Positions 9,101 through 18,300 of a stretch of 55,097 nucleotides of DNA are shown piece by piece; position 1 is the stretch's first letter, and the number at the start of each line of letters is the position of its first letter. Source of the DNA: Bacteroidaceae bacterium (GTDB taxonomy: Bacteria; Bacteroidota; Bacteroidia; Bacteroidales; Bacteroidaceae); contig JAILBW010000229.1 in assembly GCA_024680695.1 (NCBI GenBank), forward strand, positions 1 to 55,097, read 5' to 3'. The translations under genes and the position numbers were made by a program. Under the pieces are notes generated by a model. That model had not been told where the DNA came from. It was given only the letters and a program-made list of their open reading frames with translations, and searched no databases.

Positions 9101-10414
9101 ATTGCGGATGAGGATGGCCAGCTGTGTCATCACATCCACATCATCGGCCTGGGAATAGGTGATGACGCACTTTCCGTGATACGAGCCTCGGTTCTCCTCG
9201 AGCGTCGTGTCGCTCAGGGCCAGCTGCTTGGCGCCCTTGTTGGTGGCCAGCGAACTGATGATGCAAGAGAAGAGGATGAGCATCACCGTGCTGTTGAGGA
9301 GCGACGAGTCCATGAGGTTCACCTCGGGACTTGTGCCCACCATGACGATGGCCAAGGCTCCGGCTGCGTGGGCATTCGTAAGTCCGAACATCAGCCGAGT
9401 GCTGCCGTTACCCATCTGGGCGATGCGCGCCATGAGCCATGCAGCCAGTCCCTTCGAGGCGGTGGCTGCAATCACGATTGCCAGCATGCAAAGGGTATCT
9501 TCCATGTGGCGCATCACACTAATGTCGATAATCATGCCCACCCCAATCAGGAAGTAGGGAATGAAGAGGGCATTGCCCACGAACTCGATGTGGTTCATCA
9601 GAGGGCTGGTGTGGGGAATGAGGCGGTTCAGCACCAAGCCGGCCAGGAAGGCGCCCAGCAGTCCCTCGAGGCCTGCCAGCTCGGCCAAAGCGGCGCTGAG
9701 GAAGACGAGTGCCAGGATGAAGATGTATTGGAGCACACTGTCGTTGTTGCGACGCAAGAACCAGCGTCCCAGGCGCGGGAAGCCGAAGACGACGGCAGCC
9801 CCATAGACCGCACATTTCGCACCGAAGAACATCCAGGTGTATATTGTCGTCTCAGGGTCGAGACTGCTCACGGCAAACGTCAGCGTGAGCAGGGCGGCAA
9901 AGATGGCAAAGGCAGTAGCCACCACGCTGATCACCGCTACACGATGGCGCCCCAGTCCGTAGCGGTTCACGATGGGATAGGCCACCAGGGTGTGGGAGGC
10001 CAGAATGCAGCTGAGCAGGAGGCTCGAGAGCCAGCCGTAGCCCAGCACCGCATGGCCCACGAGCAGGCCGGCACCAAAGGGAATGCCGAAAGTGAGCAGG
10101 CCGAAGAGCAGGCCCTGGCGTCCGTAGCGCTGCACGCTGCCCATGTTCAGTTCGAGGCCTGCCAGGAACATGATATAGTAGATGCCCACCTTGCCAAAGA
10201 GCTCGAACGAGCTGTCGCGCTCCAGAACGTTAAAGCCGTACTGCCCCAGCAGCATTCCCGCCACGATGAGTCCGATGATGGGCGGAATGCGCAGGCGGCG
10301 CAGCAACAGGGGAGCTGACAATATGATGAGCAGTACGAGGAAGAATATCCACGTAGGGTCGGAGATGAGGGCTCCCGACGATGTCTGCAGGAGGTGGGCC
10401 ATGAGTGTGTGCAT
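6179..10414 (-). CDS. Single-frame fusion: CPA2 cation/proton antiporter plus subtilisin-like S8 protease
   Basis: The track ORF starts at 10480, but a TAAATTTG promoter box at 10439-10446 favours the ATG at 10414 (MHTLMAHLLQ), giving 1411 residues. Residues 1 to about 400 are a CPA2/KefB-type exchanger with about 12 membrane segments (RRLRIPPIIGLIVAGMLLGQ; LEGLLGAFLAGLVLNRLIPH). Residues about 410-700 are cytoplasmic USP-like domains ending near FPDQWGDPMDSVSVF. A secretory-signal-like segment (WLRRHVFPAFAVLALLCAAL, ending PAGAQ) then leads into a complete S8 protease: Asp in VVDIGFDLTHP, His in FHGTHTAS, oxyanion Asn in CASAGNLG, Ser in SGTSMACP. The tail YDLSGRQM... resembles Bacteroidetes sorting tails. 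No stop codon separates the halves. Possible readings: a true tethered fusion, two genes whose stop was lost, or internal initiation at TTG (L of GLFGWLRR). A sequencing error is not excluded. Confidence 0.85.
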   Translation of the reverse strand: MHTLMAHLLQTSSGALISDPTWIFFLVLLIILSAPLLLRRLRIPPIIGLIVAGMLLGQYGFNVLERDSSFELFGKVGIYYIMFLAGLELNMGSVQRYGRQGLLFGLLTFGIPFGAGLLVGHAVLGYGWLSSLLLSCILASHTLVAYPIVNRYGLGRHRVAVISVVATAFAIFAALLTLTFAVSSLDPETTIYTWMFFGAKCAVYGAAVVFGFPRLGRWFLRRNNDSVLQYIFILALVFLSAALAELAGLEGLLGAFLAGLVLNRLIPHTSPLMNHIEFVGNALFIPYFLIGVGMIIDISVMRHMEDTLCMLAIVIAATASKGLAAWLMARIAQMGNGSTRLMFGLTNAHAAGALAIVMVGTSPEVNLMDSSLLNSTVMLILFSCIISSLATNKGAKQLALSDTTLEENRGSYHGKCVITYSQADDVDVMTQLAILIRNPYIADSLMGLSVSYDNEESEETHRRGKELLEQAKAIAASANVQMSTLCRMSTNISRGILHTLHEYEAGEIIMSLADRETGMLKPSLGNIINDVLNGSHREVIAIRAIVPPGTLRQVVVVVPEKAEYEVGFYKWLEHLCRIGELTDCRFEFRAHPATMWYIQGYMSQKHPRVRATYQPMPRWSDFEQLFDKMGEDKMLVVVSARPGFISYTTALDLLPQQLHQHFGNTNVMLLFPDQWGDPMDSVSVFSPNGTAVTRQSHGLFGWLRRHVFPAFAVLALLCAALPAGAQSASVLRKMSPLVRQAAMDNAARQRQTLPEDATRSARVARRSEGGSRTLCALVRTSDQDLLARHGSRILASWGDIHIADIPLEGLVSLASQPSVQRIEAGRQCSATLDTALIITGAERLHNPAADTLTAYTGRGVVMGVVDIGFDLTHPTFYSRDMSDYRIRAFWDQLDFSGDSVLYVGQEYLGREAILAKAHAADGLIQFHGTHTASTAAGSGYDSPYVGLAPEADLCLVANAVGSDMELVPEEAQYKFTSATDLLGFKYIYDYARQQGKPCVVSFSEGRYQDLYGDDQLTFEVLDSLTAGPGRILCASAGNLGRYLTYLHKPLGLAERSVLLQFEPDFAYYTLRSSDLMTVRLTFFHSPQQVLGTREVATADILACPDSLLIDTLRFESKSYQLLMASYPSCYDSSQWATELYLKSLEGEENKDYRVLLTLMGQETDVEAIASGGHFAHSTAYPDYLEGEFTHSIHSPGAASSVICVGSTAYRTGILNYRHEWQEMNAGTDGLRAATSSTGPSLMGLTKPDVMAPGMHVIAAMSSYYLEQQGEDWYTGFDVSRFPFAGRQYAWNAQSGTSMACPIVAGVIALWLQACPTLTHDQVLETIAATSRQPESGITYPNNDYGYGEINAEAGLQYVLDHFAGIENTEESSPRRIVARYDLSGRQMSLSTTQHGISIVRRADGKARKILH

Positions 10415-10438
10415 GTTCCGAATCGGCGCTTTGCGATG

Positions 10439-10446
10439 CAAATTTA
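10439..10446 (-). promoter_or_regulatory. Promoter -7 box (TAAATTTG) of the antiporter-protease gene
   Basis: TAAATTTG on the minus strand matches the Bacteroidetes TAnnTTTG box and lies 25 bases before ATG 10414. No TTTG is found at the normal -33 distance. The shared promoter block just upstream (10482-10518) has lost its own TACCTTTG. Confidence 0.5.
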
Positions 10447-10481
10447 CATAAAAATCGCGATTTGTAAGCCAGTACGACAAA

Positions 10482-10518
10482 GAAAACGCAAATGTATTTG
10501 CAGTTTTCTGAGCGAGAG
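10482..10518 (-). repeat. Copy of dispersed promoter block with 27-bp palindrome
   Basis: Read leftward this is CTCTCGCTCAGAAAACTGCA then AATACATTTGCGTTTTC, matching 34 of 37 positions in the block upstream of gpmI and of the calpain gene. The palindrome GAAAAC-GCAAAT/ATTTGC-GTTTTC (10482-10508) is intact; its only change is in the two-base centre. The downstream GCTCACTTATTCGTACCTTTG part is degraded here. Just upstream on the same strand lies TTTGACCTTCGGTC, as in the gpmI copy. Confidence 0.7.
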
Positions 10519-10609
10519 GACCAAAGACCGAAGGTCAAAGACACAAATAAACCTCCGAAGGACCCAAAAAGTTGTGCCTTTCTTCGACAACTGTAACGAA
10601 AGACTTTGT

Positions 10610-10710
10610 GACAGCAAGCAGGAACTTCTGCGACAGCAAGCAGGAGCTTCCGCGACAGCAAGCAGGAGCTTCCGCGACAGCAAGCAGGAGCTTCCGCGAC
10701 AGCAAGCAGG
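10610..10710. repeat. Tandem array of 22-bp unit GACAGCAAGCAGGAGCTTCCGC
   Basis: GACAGCAAGCAGG begins at 10610, 10632, 10654, 10676 and 10698, an exact 22-base period. The three units starting at 10632, 10654 and 10676 are identical; the first differs slightly (GAACTTCTGC) and the last is partial. Read leftward the unit is GCTTGCTGTCGCGGAAGCTC, the same as at 40391-40470. It lies in the spacer between the GH3 gene end and the antiporter-protease start. There are no unique spacers, so it is not a CRISPR. Confidence 0.9.
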
Positions 10711-10778
10711 AGGCATCGTCTGCGGTCGCTCTGCCGGATGTAAGAAGTATCGTTCTCGGCCGAAGACAGAAGAAGCGG

Positions 10779-13046
10779 CTACTTCACATAGACGCGGCCT
10801 TCCAGAATCTTCTCTGCGGCATTGCGTCCCAGCCACACCTGATACCAGCCTTCCTCGACACGGAAGTGCATATCGGCATCCCACAGGCAGAAGGTGCGAT
10901 GGGGCACCATGAGCTCCACCCGTTTTGTCTCGCCAGGCTCGAGTGTCACTCGCTTGAAGGCAGCCAGTTCCCGCATGGGGCGAGCCACGGAGGCCAGCTC
11001 GTCGTGCACATAGAGCTGCACCACCTCGTCGCCTGCCATCTGTCCGGTATTTGTCACACTGACGCTGACGCGCAGCGAGTCCTCGCCCTGCAACTCGTCG
11101 TCCATCGCGAAGTCGCTGTATTCGAAGGTCGTATAGCTGAGTCCATATCCGAACGGATAGAGGGGACTGCCGTCGTTCTCCACATATCCGTAGCCGCGGC
11201 CGCTGGGCTTGATGGAGTAGTACATGGGATTCTGGCCAATGCTGCGCGCCCAGCTCATGGGCAGTCGTCCGCCGGGGCAGTACTTTCCCGTCAGCACATC
11301 GGCGATGGCCGTACCGCCCTGCTCGCCGGGATACCACGCTTCGAGGACTGCAGCTGCGCCGTCCACCCAGTCGGAGATGTCGATGACCGCTCCGTTGTGG
11401 AGCACCACGATGACGGGCTTGCCGGTGGCAATAAGGTCGCGCACCATCTGCTCCTGGTCGATGCGCACCTTCACCGCCTGCTGGTCGGCAATGATTTGCG
11501 CGCCGGTCTTGGCTCGCAGCTGCGCTACGCGGCTCGACGGCAGGTGGAAACTGCTGCGGTCGCTGCCCTCTTCCTCGGTGATGGAGGGGAAGAAGATGAG
11601 TACATCGCACGTTCTGGCCAGCGGGTTCACGTCCTGACCGGTCGTATTCAGCACCACCTCGGCCTTGCCCTCGAAGGCTTTCTTCAGTCCGTCGAGAGGT
11701 GTCACTCCACCCTCGCCGCGCCAGCCTCCGCGCCCGCCGCTGTAGTCGCCGAGGTTGAGAATGTCTGCGGCAGGACCATAGAGGCCTATCCGTCGCACAC
11801 TGCCCGGCTGCAGGGGCAGGATTCCGTTGTTCTTCAGCAAGGTCATGGTCTTACGGGCACACTCCTCGGCCAGGCGGCGATGTTCGTCGCTGCGCACGAT
11901 GGCGCCTGCCGCTTCCGGGTCCACATAGGGGTTGTCGAAGAGGCCCAGCTCGAACTTTATGCGCAGGACGCGCCGCACGCTCTCGTCGAGCGTCTTTTCG
12001 CTGATTCTGCCGTCGCGCACCAGTGCGGCCAAGCTGTCGCTCGTACTCGCCAACTGCAGGTTGAGTCCGTTGTTCATGCAGAGCGCCAAGGCATCCTCGG
12101 GCGAGGCGGCCATGCCATGCTGCGAAGCCACGATATTCACACCGCCATAGTCCGATACGACGTATCCATCGAAGTGCCATTCGTCCTTCAGTATGTCCTT
12201 CAGCACTTGGCTGTTGCAGCTCATCGGCACCCCATCCACCGAGTTGTAGGCAGCCATTACGGCGCGCGCTCCGCCCTCCTGGATGCAGGCGCGGAAAGGC
12301 TCCAGATACACCTCGCGCAGCTCGCGCCACGACATTGTGGAGGCGTAGGAATCGTGTCCGCCCGCGCCATAGTTGTCCACAAAATGCTTCGGAGTGGCCA
12401 CCACTCCGCCTTCCTCGAGCGCCTTCACATAGGCCACTCCCATGCGGGAATTGAGCAAGACGTCCTCGCCGTAGCTCTCCTGGCCGCGTCCCCAGCGCTG
12501 GTCGCGGGTGATGTTCACCACCGGTGCATACACCTGGCGGACACCGACGGCACGCAGTTCCTCGGCCACTATGCGGCCCATCTGGTGATAGAGGCTGTCG
12601 TCGAACGTAGCCGCCATCGCAATGCTCTGGGGGAAACAGGTGGCATTGCCCCACTGCGCCCCGTGGAGCGCCTCGCCGTGCTGCAGCACCGGGATGCCCC
12701 ATCGGCTGGCCTCGACGGAGCGGCGGGTATCCTCGTTGATGTGCTCCGCCACCGACTTTGCATCGTTGGGGATGTTTCCCTCCCACAGGAAGTGCCCAAT
12801 GTTGCGGATATGCCCCTTCGTGTAGTCGCGCTTCGCATGGAACTGCTTGTAGAAAAGCAGCTGTGCGCTCACCTGGCTGACCTTCTCCTCGAGCGTCATG
12901 CGGCGCATGAGGTCGTCCACTCGGCGCTCGACGGGCAAGTCACTGTTCTGGTAATCACACTTGTCGGACTTCTCCGTCTGACAGGAAAGCACTGCGAGAC
13001 ATGCCAAGAGGGGAAGGCATCGGCGGACTGAAGGAAAGGAATGCAT
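10779..13046 (-). CDS. GH3 family beta-glucosidase/beta-xylosidase lipoprotein
   Basis: 755 residues. The N-terminus is a lipoprotein signal (LACLAVLSC, Cys about residue 22), placing it in the envelope. GH3 layout: an N-terminal (beta/alpha)8 domain with RMTLEEKVSQ, APVVNITRDQRWGRGQESYG and the nucleophile region FDGYVVSDYGGV (Asp at about residue 295); an alpha/beta sandwich domain with the KNNGILPLQPG start; and a C-terminal fibronectin III domain (VSVTNTGQMAGDEVVQLYV). Acts on terminal beta-linked glucose or xylose in plant oligosaccharides; specificity cannot be read. Length and motifs are complete. A TAATTTTG promoter box lies at 13102-13109. Together with the GH78 gene it indicates plant glycan use. 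Confidence 0.92.
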   Translation of the reverse strand: MHSFPSVRRCLPLLACLAVLSCQTEKSDKCDYQNSDLPVERRVDDLMRRMTLEEKVSQVSAQLLFYKQFHAKRDYTKGHIRNIGHFLWEGNIPNDAKSVAEHINEDTRRSVEASRWGIPVLQHGEALHGAQWGNATCFPQSIAMAATFDDSLYHQMGRIVAEELRAVGVRQVYAPVVNITRDQRWGRGQESYGEDVLLNSRMGVAYVKALEEGGVVATPKHFVDNYGAGGHDSYASTMSWRELREVYLEPFRACIQEGGARAVMAAYNSVDGVPMSCNSQVLKDILKDEWHFDGYVVSDYGGVNIVASQHGMAASPEDALALCMNNGLNLQLASTSDSLAALVRDGRISEKTLDESVRRVLRIKFELGLFDNPYVDPEAAGAIVRSDEHRRLAEECARKTMTLLKNNGILPLQPGSVRRIGLYGPAADILNLGDYSGGRGGWRGEGGVTPLDGLKKAFEGKAEVVLNTTGQDVNPLARTCDVLIFFPSITEEEGSDRSSFHLPSSRVAQLRAKTGAQIIADQQAVKVRIDQEQMVRDLIATGKPVIVVLHNGAVIDISDWVDGAAAVLEAWYPGEQGGTAIADVLTGKYCPGGRLPMSWARSIGQNPMYYSIKPSGRGYGYVENDGSPLYPFGYGLSYTTFEYSDFAMDDELQGEDSLRVSVSVTNTGQMAGDEVVQLYVHDELASVARPMRELAAFKRVTLEPGETKRVELMVPHRTFCLWDADMHFRVEEGWYQVWLGRNAAEKILEGRVYVK

Positions 13047-13101
13047 GGCGGAACGTTTTTTAATATTGTACGCAGAATGATGAAAGCCGCAATTGGCACG
13101 A

Positions 13102-13109
13102 CAAAATTA
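13102..13109 (-). promoter_or_regulatory. Promoter -7 box (TAATTTTG) of the GH3 gene
   Basis: TAATTTTG fits TAnnTTTG and lies 56 bases before the GH3 start. A weak -33 (TTGG) is 18 bases upstream. Confidence 0.5.
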
Positions 13110-13167
13110 CGAAATATTTCTGCAAATCCAAGGAATTGTGCCACATAATTCATTTTTCGGTGTGCAT

Positions 13168-13201
13168 TTTGTCTGTATTCCGCGTAAAATGGCTACCTTT
13201 G
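13168..13201 (+). promoter_or_regulatory. Promoter of asd
   Basis: TTTG at 13168-13171, a 22-base spacer, then TACCTTTG at 13194-13201; about 50 bases of leader precede ATG 13257. Confidence 0.6.
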
Positions 13202-13256
13202 CAGCGCAATTGGAAAGAACAAGAAGAACGACTCGAACTTAGCACAAAAGGACGGC

Positions 13257-14279
13257 ATGAAAATAGCAATTGTAGGCGCCAGCGGCGCAGTGGGGCAGGA
13301 ATTTCTGCAAGTACTGGAGGAGAGAGCGTTTCCCATCGACGAGCTGCTGCTCTTCGGCAGCCAGCGCAGTGCGGGACGCACTTACGTATTTCGCGGCAAG
13401 GAGCATGAAGTGAAGCTCCTGCAGCACAACGACGACTTCCGCGGAGTGGATATCGCCTTCGTAAGCGCAGGCAGCGGCACAAGCAAGGAGTTTGCCGAGA
13501 CCATCACGAAGCACGGCACGGTGATGATAGACAACAGCAGCGCCTTCCGCATGGACGAGGATGTGCCTCTGGTCGTGCCCGAATGTAATGCCGAGGACGC
13601 GCTCTGCCGTCCCCGCGGCATTATTGCCAACCCCAACTGCACCACCATCATGATGGTTGTCGTGCTGCAGTGCCTGGAGCGGCTGAGCCACATCCGTCGC
13701 ATTCATGTGGCTTCGTATCAGGCAGCCAGCGGTGCAGGTGCTGCCGCCATGGCCGAACTGGAGCAGCAATATCGTGAAGTGCTCGACGGACGGCCCGTCA
13801 CGGTGGACAAGTTCGCCTATCAGCTGGCCTACAATGTCATTCCGCAGATAGACGCCTTCACGGACAACGGCTACACGAAGGAGGAAATGAAGATGTTCAA
13901 CGAGACGAAGAAAATCATGCATACCGACGCGCTGTGCTCGGCAATGTGTGTGCGCGTCCCCAGCCTGCGCAGCCATAGCGAAGCCGTTTGGGCCGAGACG
14001 GAAGAGCCCGTCAGCCCCGAAGCATTTGCCGAGGCCATCCGTCAGGGACAGGGCGTACAGCTGATGGACGACCCTGCGAACAAGGTGTATCCGATGCCTC
14101 TCTTCCTGGCTGGCAAGGACGATGTCTATGTGGGCCGCATCCGCAAAGATCTGGCCAACGAGAACGGCCTCACCTTCTGGCTCGTAGGCGACCAGATAAA
14201 GAAGGGGGCCGCACTGAATGCCGTACAGATAGCCGAATGGCTGCTCGCTCACGACAAGCGCTTCTGCTCCGTCGGCTGA
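13257..14279 (+). CDS. asd: Aspartate-semialdehyde dehydrogenase
   Basis: 340 residues, cytoplasmic. Reduces aspartyl phosphate to aspartate semialdehyde with NADPH, the branch point to lysine, threonine and methionine. Visible motifs: N-terminal Rossmann [13 protein letters not shown] (residues 6-18), [16 protein letters not shown], the catalytic Cys in NPNCTT (about residue 128), and the substrate-binding region [14 protein letters not shown]. Length and motifs match the bacterial enzyme. It is the only rightward gene between the GH3 gene and lrp, convergent with metF. Supplying the aspartate-derived carbon for homoserine makes it a natural neighbour of the methionine genes that follow. Confidence 0.95.
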   Translation: MKIAIVGASGAVGQEFLQVLEERAFPIDELLLFGSQRSAGRTYVFRGKEHEVKLLQHNDDFRGVDIAFVSAGSGTSKEFAETITKHGTVMIDNSSAFRMDEDVPLVVPECNAEDALCRPRGIIANPNCTTIMMVVVLQCLERLSHIRRIHVASYQAASGAGAAAMAELEQQYREVLDGRPVTVDKFAYQLAYNVIPQIDAFTDNGYTKEEMKMFNETKKIMHTDALCSAMCVRVPSLRSHSEAVWAETEEPVSPEAFAEAIRQGQGVQLMDDPANKVYPMPLFLAGKDDVYVGRIRKDLANENGLTFWLVGDQIKKGAALNAVQIAEWLLAHDKRFCSVG

Positions 14280-14341
14280 GAAGGGAGGGACTGCCTTAAG
14301 AAAGCCTTAGAGCAGTTCAACGCTATTCTTTCAGAACCCAC

Positions 14342-15298
14342 CTAAAACACGCTTTTTACAATCTGGCACACATTGTCAGTCTTGGCCATCGTATAGAAAT
14401 GAATGGCAGGCACGCCATTTGCCAGTAGCTCGCGACTTTGGCGGATAGCCCACTCGATACCAGCCTGATAGGCATCCTCGGCCGTCTTCGCCTCTTGCAT
14501 CAGTGCGACGAGTTCCTGCGGCAAGTCTATATGGAAGGCGCGCGGTAGGAGGTCTATCTGTCGCGGCGAGGAGAGGGGCTTCAGGCCTGGGATGATGGGG
14601 ACGGTGATGCCAGCCTCGCGGCAGCGCTGTACGAAACGGAAGTACCGGCTATTGTCGAAGAACATTTGCGTGACGATATAGTCGGCCCCCGATGCCACCT
14701 TCTGCTTCAGGTACTGGATGTCTGTATCCAGATTCGCTGCCTCGTAGTGCTTCTCGGGATAGGCCGCTACGCCCACACAGAAGTCCGTGGCGAGCCCCTT
14801 CTTGACCGTCGGGTCGAGATATTGTCCCCGATTCAGCCGGGCGAGCATGTCCACCAGCTCGGAACTGTGACTGAAGCCGTCTCGCTCTGGGATGAAATAG
14901 CGCTGTCCGGGCAGTGCATCGCCACGCAGAGCCATCACATTGCGAATGCCGAGGAAATGCAGGTCGAGCAGTTCGCTCTCCACCCTCGAACGCGAAGCCC
15001 CGCCACAGATCACATGCGGTACGATCTCCAGTTCCGGATAGCGGCGCATGATGGCAGCCACGATGGCGATAGTGCCAGGGCGCTTGGCCAGCGTCATCTT
15101 CGTGAAGGTGCCGTCGGCATTGGGTATATACTCTATCTCATCGCGATGGCATGTCACGTTGATGAACGGCGGACAGAACTGCATCAGCGGGTCGATGCTC
15201 TGATAGAGCAGGCTCACATCGCTGCCCTTCAAGGGCGGCACCAGCTCGAAGCTGGCAAATGGGCGCTTGGCAGTGCGCAGGATATCAATGACTTTCAT
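14342..15298 (-). CDS. metF: Methylenetetrahydrofolate reductase
   Basis: 318 residues, flavin-dependent TIM-barrel enzyme that reduces 5,10-methylene-THF to 5-methyl-THF, the methyl donor for MetH. Motifs: FASFELVPPLKG (residues about 15-26), PFINVTCHRDE, MALRGDALPGQ (FAD-binding region, about 138-148), YPEKHYEA, and ADYIVTQMFFDN. It begins 19 bases after the stop of metH, so the two are almost certainly one operon, coupling production and use of methyl-THF. The start codon gives a clean N-terminus MKVIDILRTAKRPFASFEL. Confidence 0.95.
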   Translation of the reverse strand: MKVIDILRTAKRPFASFELVPPLKGSDVSLLYQSIDPLMQFCPPFINVTCHRDEIEYIPNADGTFTKMTLAKRPGTIAIVAAIMRRYPELEIVPHVICGGASRSRVESELLDLHFLGIRNVMALRGDALPGQRYFIPERDGFSHSSELVDMLARLNRGQYLDPTVKKGLATDFCVGVAAYPEKHYEAANLDTDIQYLKQKVASGADYIVTQMFFDNSRYFRFVQRCREAGITVPIIPGLKPLSSPRQIDLLPRAFHIDLPQELVALMQEAKTAEDAYQAGIEWAIRQSRELLANGVPAIHFYTMAKTDNVCQIVKSVF

Positions 15299-15317
15299 AA
15301 TCTTGAGCTTCTTCCCT

Positions 15318-18300
15318 TCAGGGGAGGTCTTCCTTAATATATTTCGAGAGCAGTTGCTCGCCGTCCTCGGGCGAGATGCCCCTGCGTTGGCAGTAGTCGG
15401 TCAGCTGTGAGCGGTCGATGCGTCCCACAGGGAAATAGCGTGCCTCGGGATGCGCGATGAGCAGGCCGCAGACAGAGGTGGAGGGCTGGATGGAATAGTG
15501 GTCGGTGAGCGTGATGCCAAGTTGCCGCTCGGCTTCGATGCGGTCGAAGACGATGCGCTTGAGCGAATGGTCGGGACAGGTGGGATAGCCGAAGGCTGCC
15601 CGCAGGACATGTGCCTCGCCATAGCACTCGCGCTGCAACCATTCGGCAGCGGCCTCGGCCAGACGGGCACACAGTGCATGCTGCATCAGTCGCTCCGTAT
15701 CGTCGGCGGGAGCGCTCAGTGCATCGGCCGTGACGACAAACATCCCCAACTTGCTTGGACGCTCCGGGTCGAAGTAGTCGGCCAGGCAGCAGAAGTGTCC
15801 CGACGGACTTTGGCTGCGCAGCATGGGCAGCAGCGTGCCATCCGGCTGGAGCACTATGTCATTGCCTCTGCGCACAGCCGGCTCGAAGCGCACCAGCGAA
15901 CGCACCCGCAGACTTCCCTCGCTGATGGCCTTTTGGAGGTACTGCTGACCTTCGTGCAAAGTACGCTCGGCCTCGGGATTCACCAAGAGCTGGGGCAGGC
16001 TCTCGCCCTTGAAGCCCCAGAAGAGCAGGAACATGCGCCAATCGACGAGTGCAGAGAGGCGGGCGCAGAGCGTGGGAGGTTGAGGAGCGGCGGCAGGCTC
16101 GGCGGAGAACCACTGATAGCGCGGCGCGCGGCTGTTGGCCTCGGCGTATGCAACCAGCTCGGAGTGATGCGCTTCGTAGGCCGTGCGCAGCAAGTGCTGT
16201 TCCTCTTGTGCCTCGGCAGCTACGGCAGGCAGGTCGAGTTCCATGCGCTTGGCCAGCACCGAGGTCTGCGAGGCATCGCCGCCATACACCACCAGCGCAT
16301 CATAGAGTGGAGCCAGACGGACGGCAGTGTGCACGGCCGAGGTGGTGGCACCGCCCACCAAGATGGGAGTTCGCAATCCTTCGCGCTGGAAGAGTTGGCA
16401 CAGCTGCTCCATCTCCTTCAGCGACGGGGTGATGAGTCCGCTCACTCCGACAAAGACGGGCCGATAGCGACGCACGGCCTCGAGGATGGCTTCGTTGGCC
16501 ACCATCACACCCAGGTCCTGCACATCGAATCCGTTGCAAGCCAACACGATGCCCACAATATTCTTCCCGATATCATGTACGTCTCCGTTGGCCGTTGCCA
16601 GCACTACGCAGGGGCGTTCGCGACCGCCGTCGGCCTCGCTCGCCGCATCGATGTAGGGTTGCAGCAAGGCCACAGCCTCCTTCATCACCTGGGCCGACTT
16701 CACGACCTGCGGCAGGAACATCCGTCCCTCGCCAAAGAGCTGGCCGATGTGCTTCATCGCCTCCATCAGCGGTTTCTCGATGACTTCGATGGGCTTCCCA
16801 TACTTCGCCAGCGCCTCGGGCACGTCCTCCGCCAGATGTTCGCCGATGCCCTTCGTCAAGGCATACGACAGACGTTCCTCGACGCTTCGGCCTCGCCAGT
16901 CGGGCAAGGTGTCCGGCGACTGTGGAGCGGCAGACGCAGTGCCCGTCGCTTGCTGAACCTCGGCGGCAAGCGCAATGAGCCGTTCGGTGGCCTCATCGTC
17001 CGTGTTGAGGATGACATCCTCGACCGTGCGCAGCAAGCGGGGCTCGATATCATCATAGACCTGCAGCATGGTGGGATTCACGATGGCCATGTCCAGCCCC
17101 TTGCCGATGGCATGATAGAGGAACACACTGTGCATCGCCTCGCGCACCTTGTTGTTGCCGCGGAAGCTGAACGACAGGTTGCTCACTCCGCCACTCGTCT
17201 TGGCCAGCGGCAGGTGGTGCTTTATCCACTCCACGGCACGGATGAAGTCGATGGCATAGGCCTCGTGTGCCTTGATGCCTGTGGCCACGGAGAGGATATT
17301 CGTATCGAAGATGATGTCCTGAGGCGGGAACCCAATGCCCGTCAACAGTCGATAGGCGCGCTGGGCAATGGATGTCTTGCGCGCGAACGTGGTGGCCTGT
17401 CCCTCTTCGTCGAAAGCCATCACCACCACTGCGGCTCCCAGTCGCCGCAATTCCCGCGCCTTGCGGATGAAGTCCTCTTCGCCGGCTTTCAGGCTTATGG
17501 AGTTCACGATGCACTTGCCCTGCGCGTTCTTCAGTCCGGCCACCACGGTGGGCCAGTCGCTGCTGTCAATCATCAGCACGGCGCGTGCCACAGACGGGTC
17601 GCCCGAGACATAGCGGCAGAAGGCCTGCATCTCCTCGCGGCTGTCGAGCATCGCATCGTCCATGTTGATATCGATGATGTGTGCGCCGCCCTCTATCTGA
17701 TGCCGCGCCACCGTGAGCGCCTCGTCATACTTCTTCTCAGCGATCAGACGGGCAAATTTCCTCGAACCGGCCACGTTAGTGCGCTCGCCGATGGGTATGA
17801 ACCCTCCCCCGCCCCCTTCCGTCGAGGGCACGGCAAGCGCTTCGAGTCCTGCCAGCCATAGGCGGGTGTCGGCCTCGACTGGCCGGCGCGGCTCGATGCC
17901 TCGCAGGGCTTCGCTGATGGCCTGAATGTGGCATTCGTCGGTACCGCAGCAGCCTCCCGCAATGTTCAGCAGGCCTGCCTCGGCCATCTGGCGCAGGTGG
18001 CTGGCCGTGTAGTGGGGCACTTCCTCGTATTCGCCCATTTCGTTGGGCAGTCCGGCATTGGGATGAATCGACACGAAGACTGGCACTCGCGCCGAGATTG
18101 CCTCAGCCAGAGGGCGCAGGTCGGCCACGCCGAACGAGCAGTTCAGGCCGAAGCTCAGCAAGTGGGGATAGTGGGCAATGCTAACGTAGAAGGCCTCCAG
18201 CGTCTGCCCCGTCAGGGTTCGGCCGCTGCGGTCGTTCACGGTGGCCGAGACCATCACGGGTGTCTCTCTTCGCAGCCGTTCGTTCAGGCGCTGAATGGCA

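Noticed and set aside
8048-10318. 756-codon plus-strand ORF opposite the antiporter-protease gene
   Set aside because: Composition is that of an antisense shadow (runs of His, Gly, Val, Gln); no domain, and the minus strand carries all antiporter and protease motifs.
10610-10710. CRISPR array
   Set aside because: Units are contiguous 22-mers with no unique spacers, and no cas genes occur in the window.
10572-13031. 819-codon plus-strand ORF opposite the GH3 gene
   Set aside because: Begins in the 22-bp repeat array and is otherwise antisense to GH3; no signal or domain.
14280-14341. Terminator between asd and metF
   Set aside because: GACTGCCTTAAG...CTTAGAGCAGTT pairs only imperfectly and lacks a T tract; too weak to annotate.
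15450-17861. 803-codon plus-strand ORF opposite metH
   Set aside because: Shadow of metH; no recognisable motif and MetH motifs are complete on the other strand.
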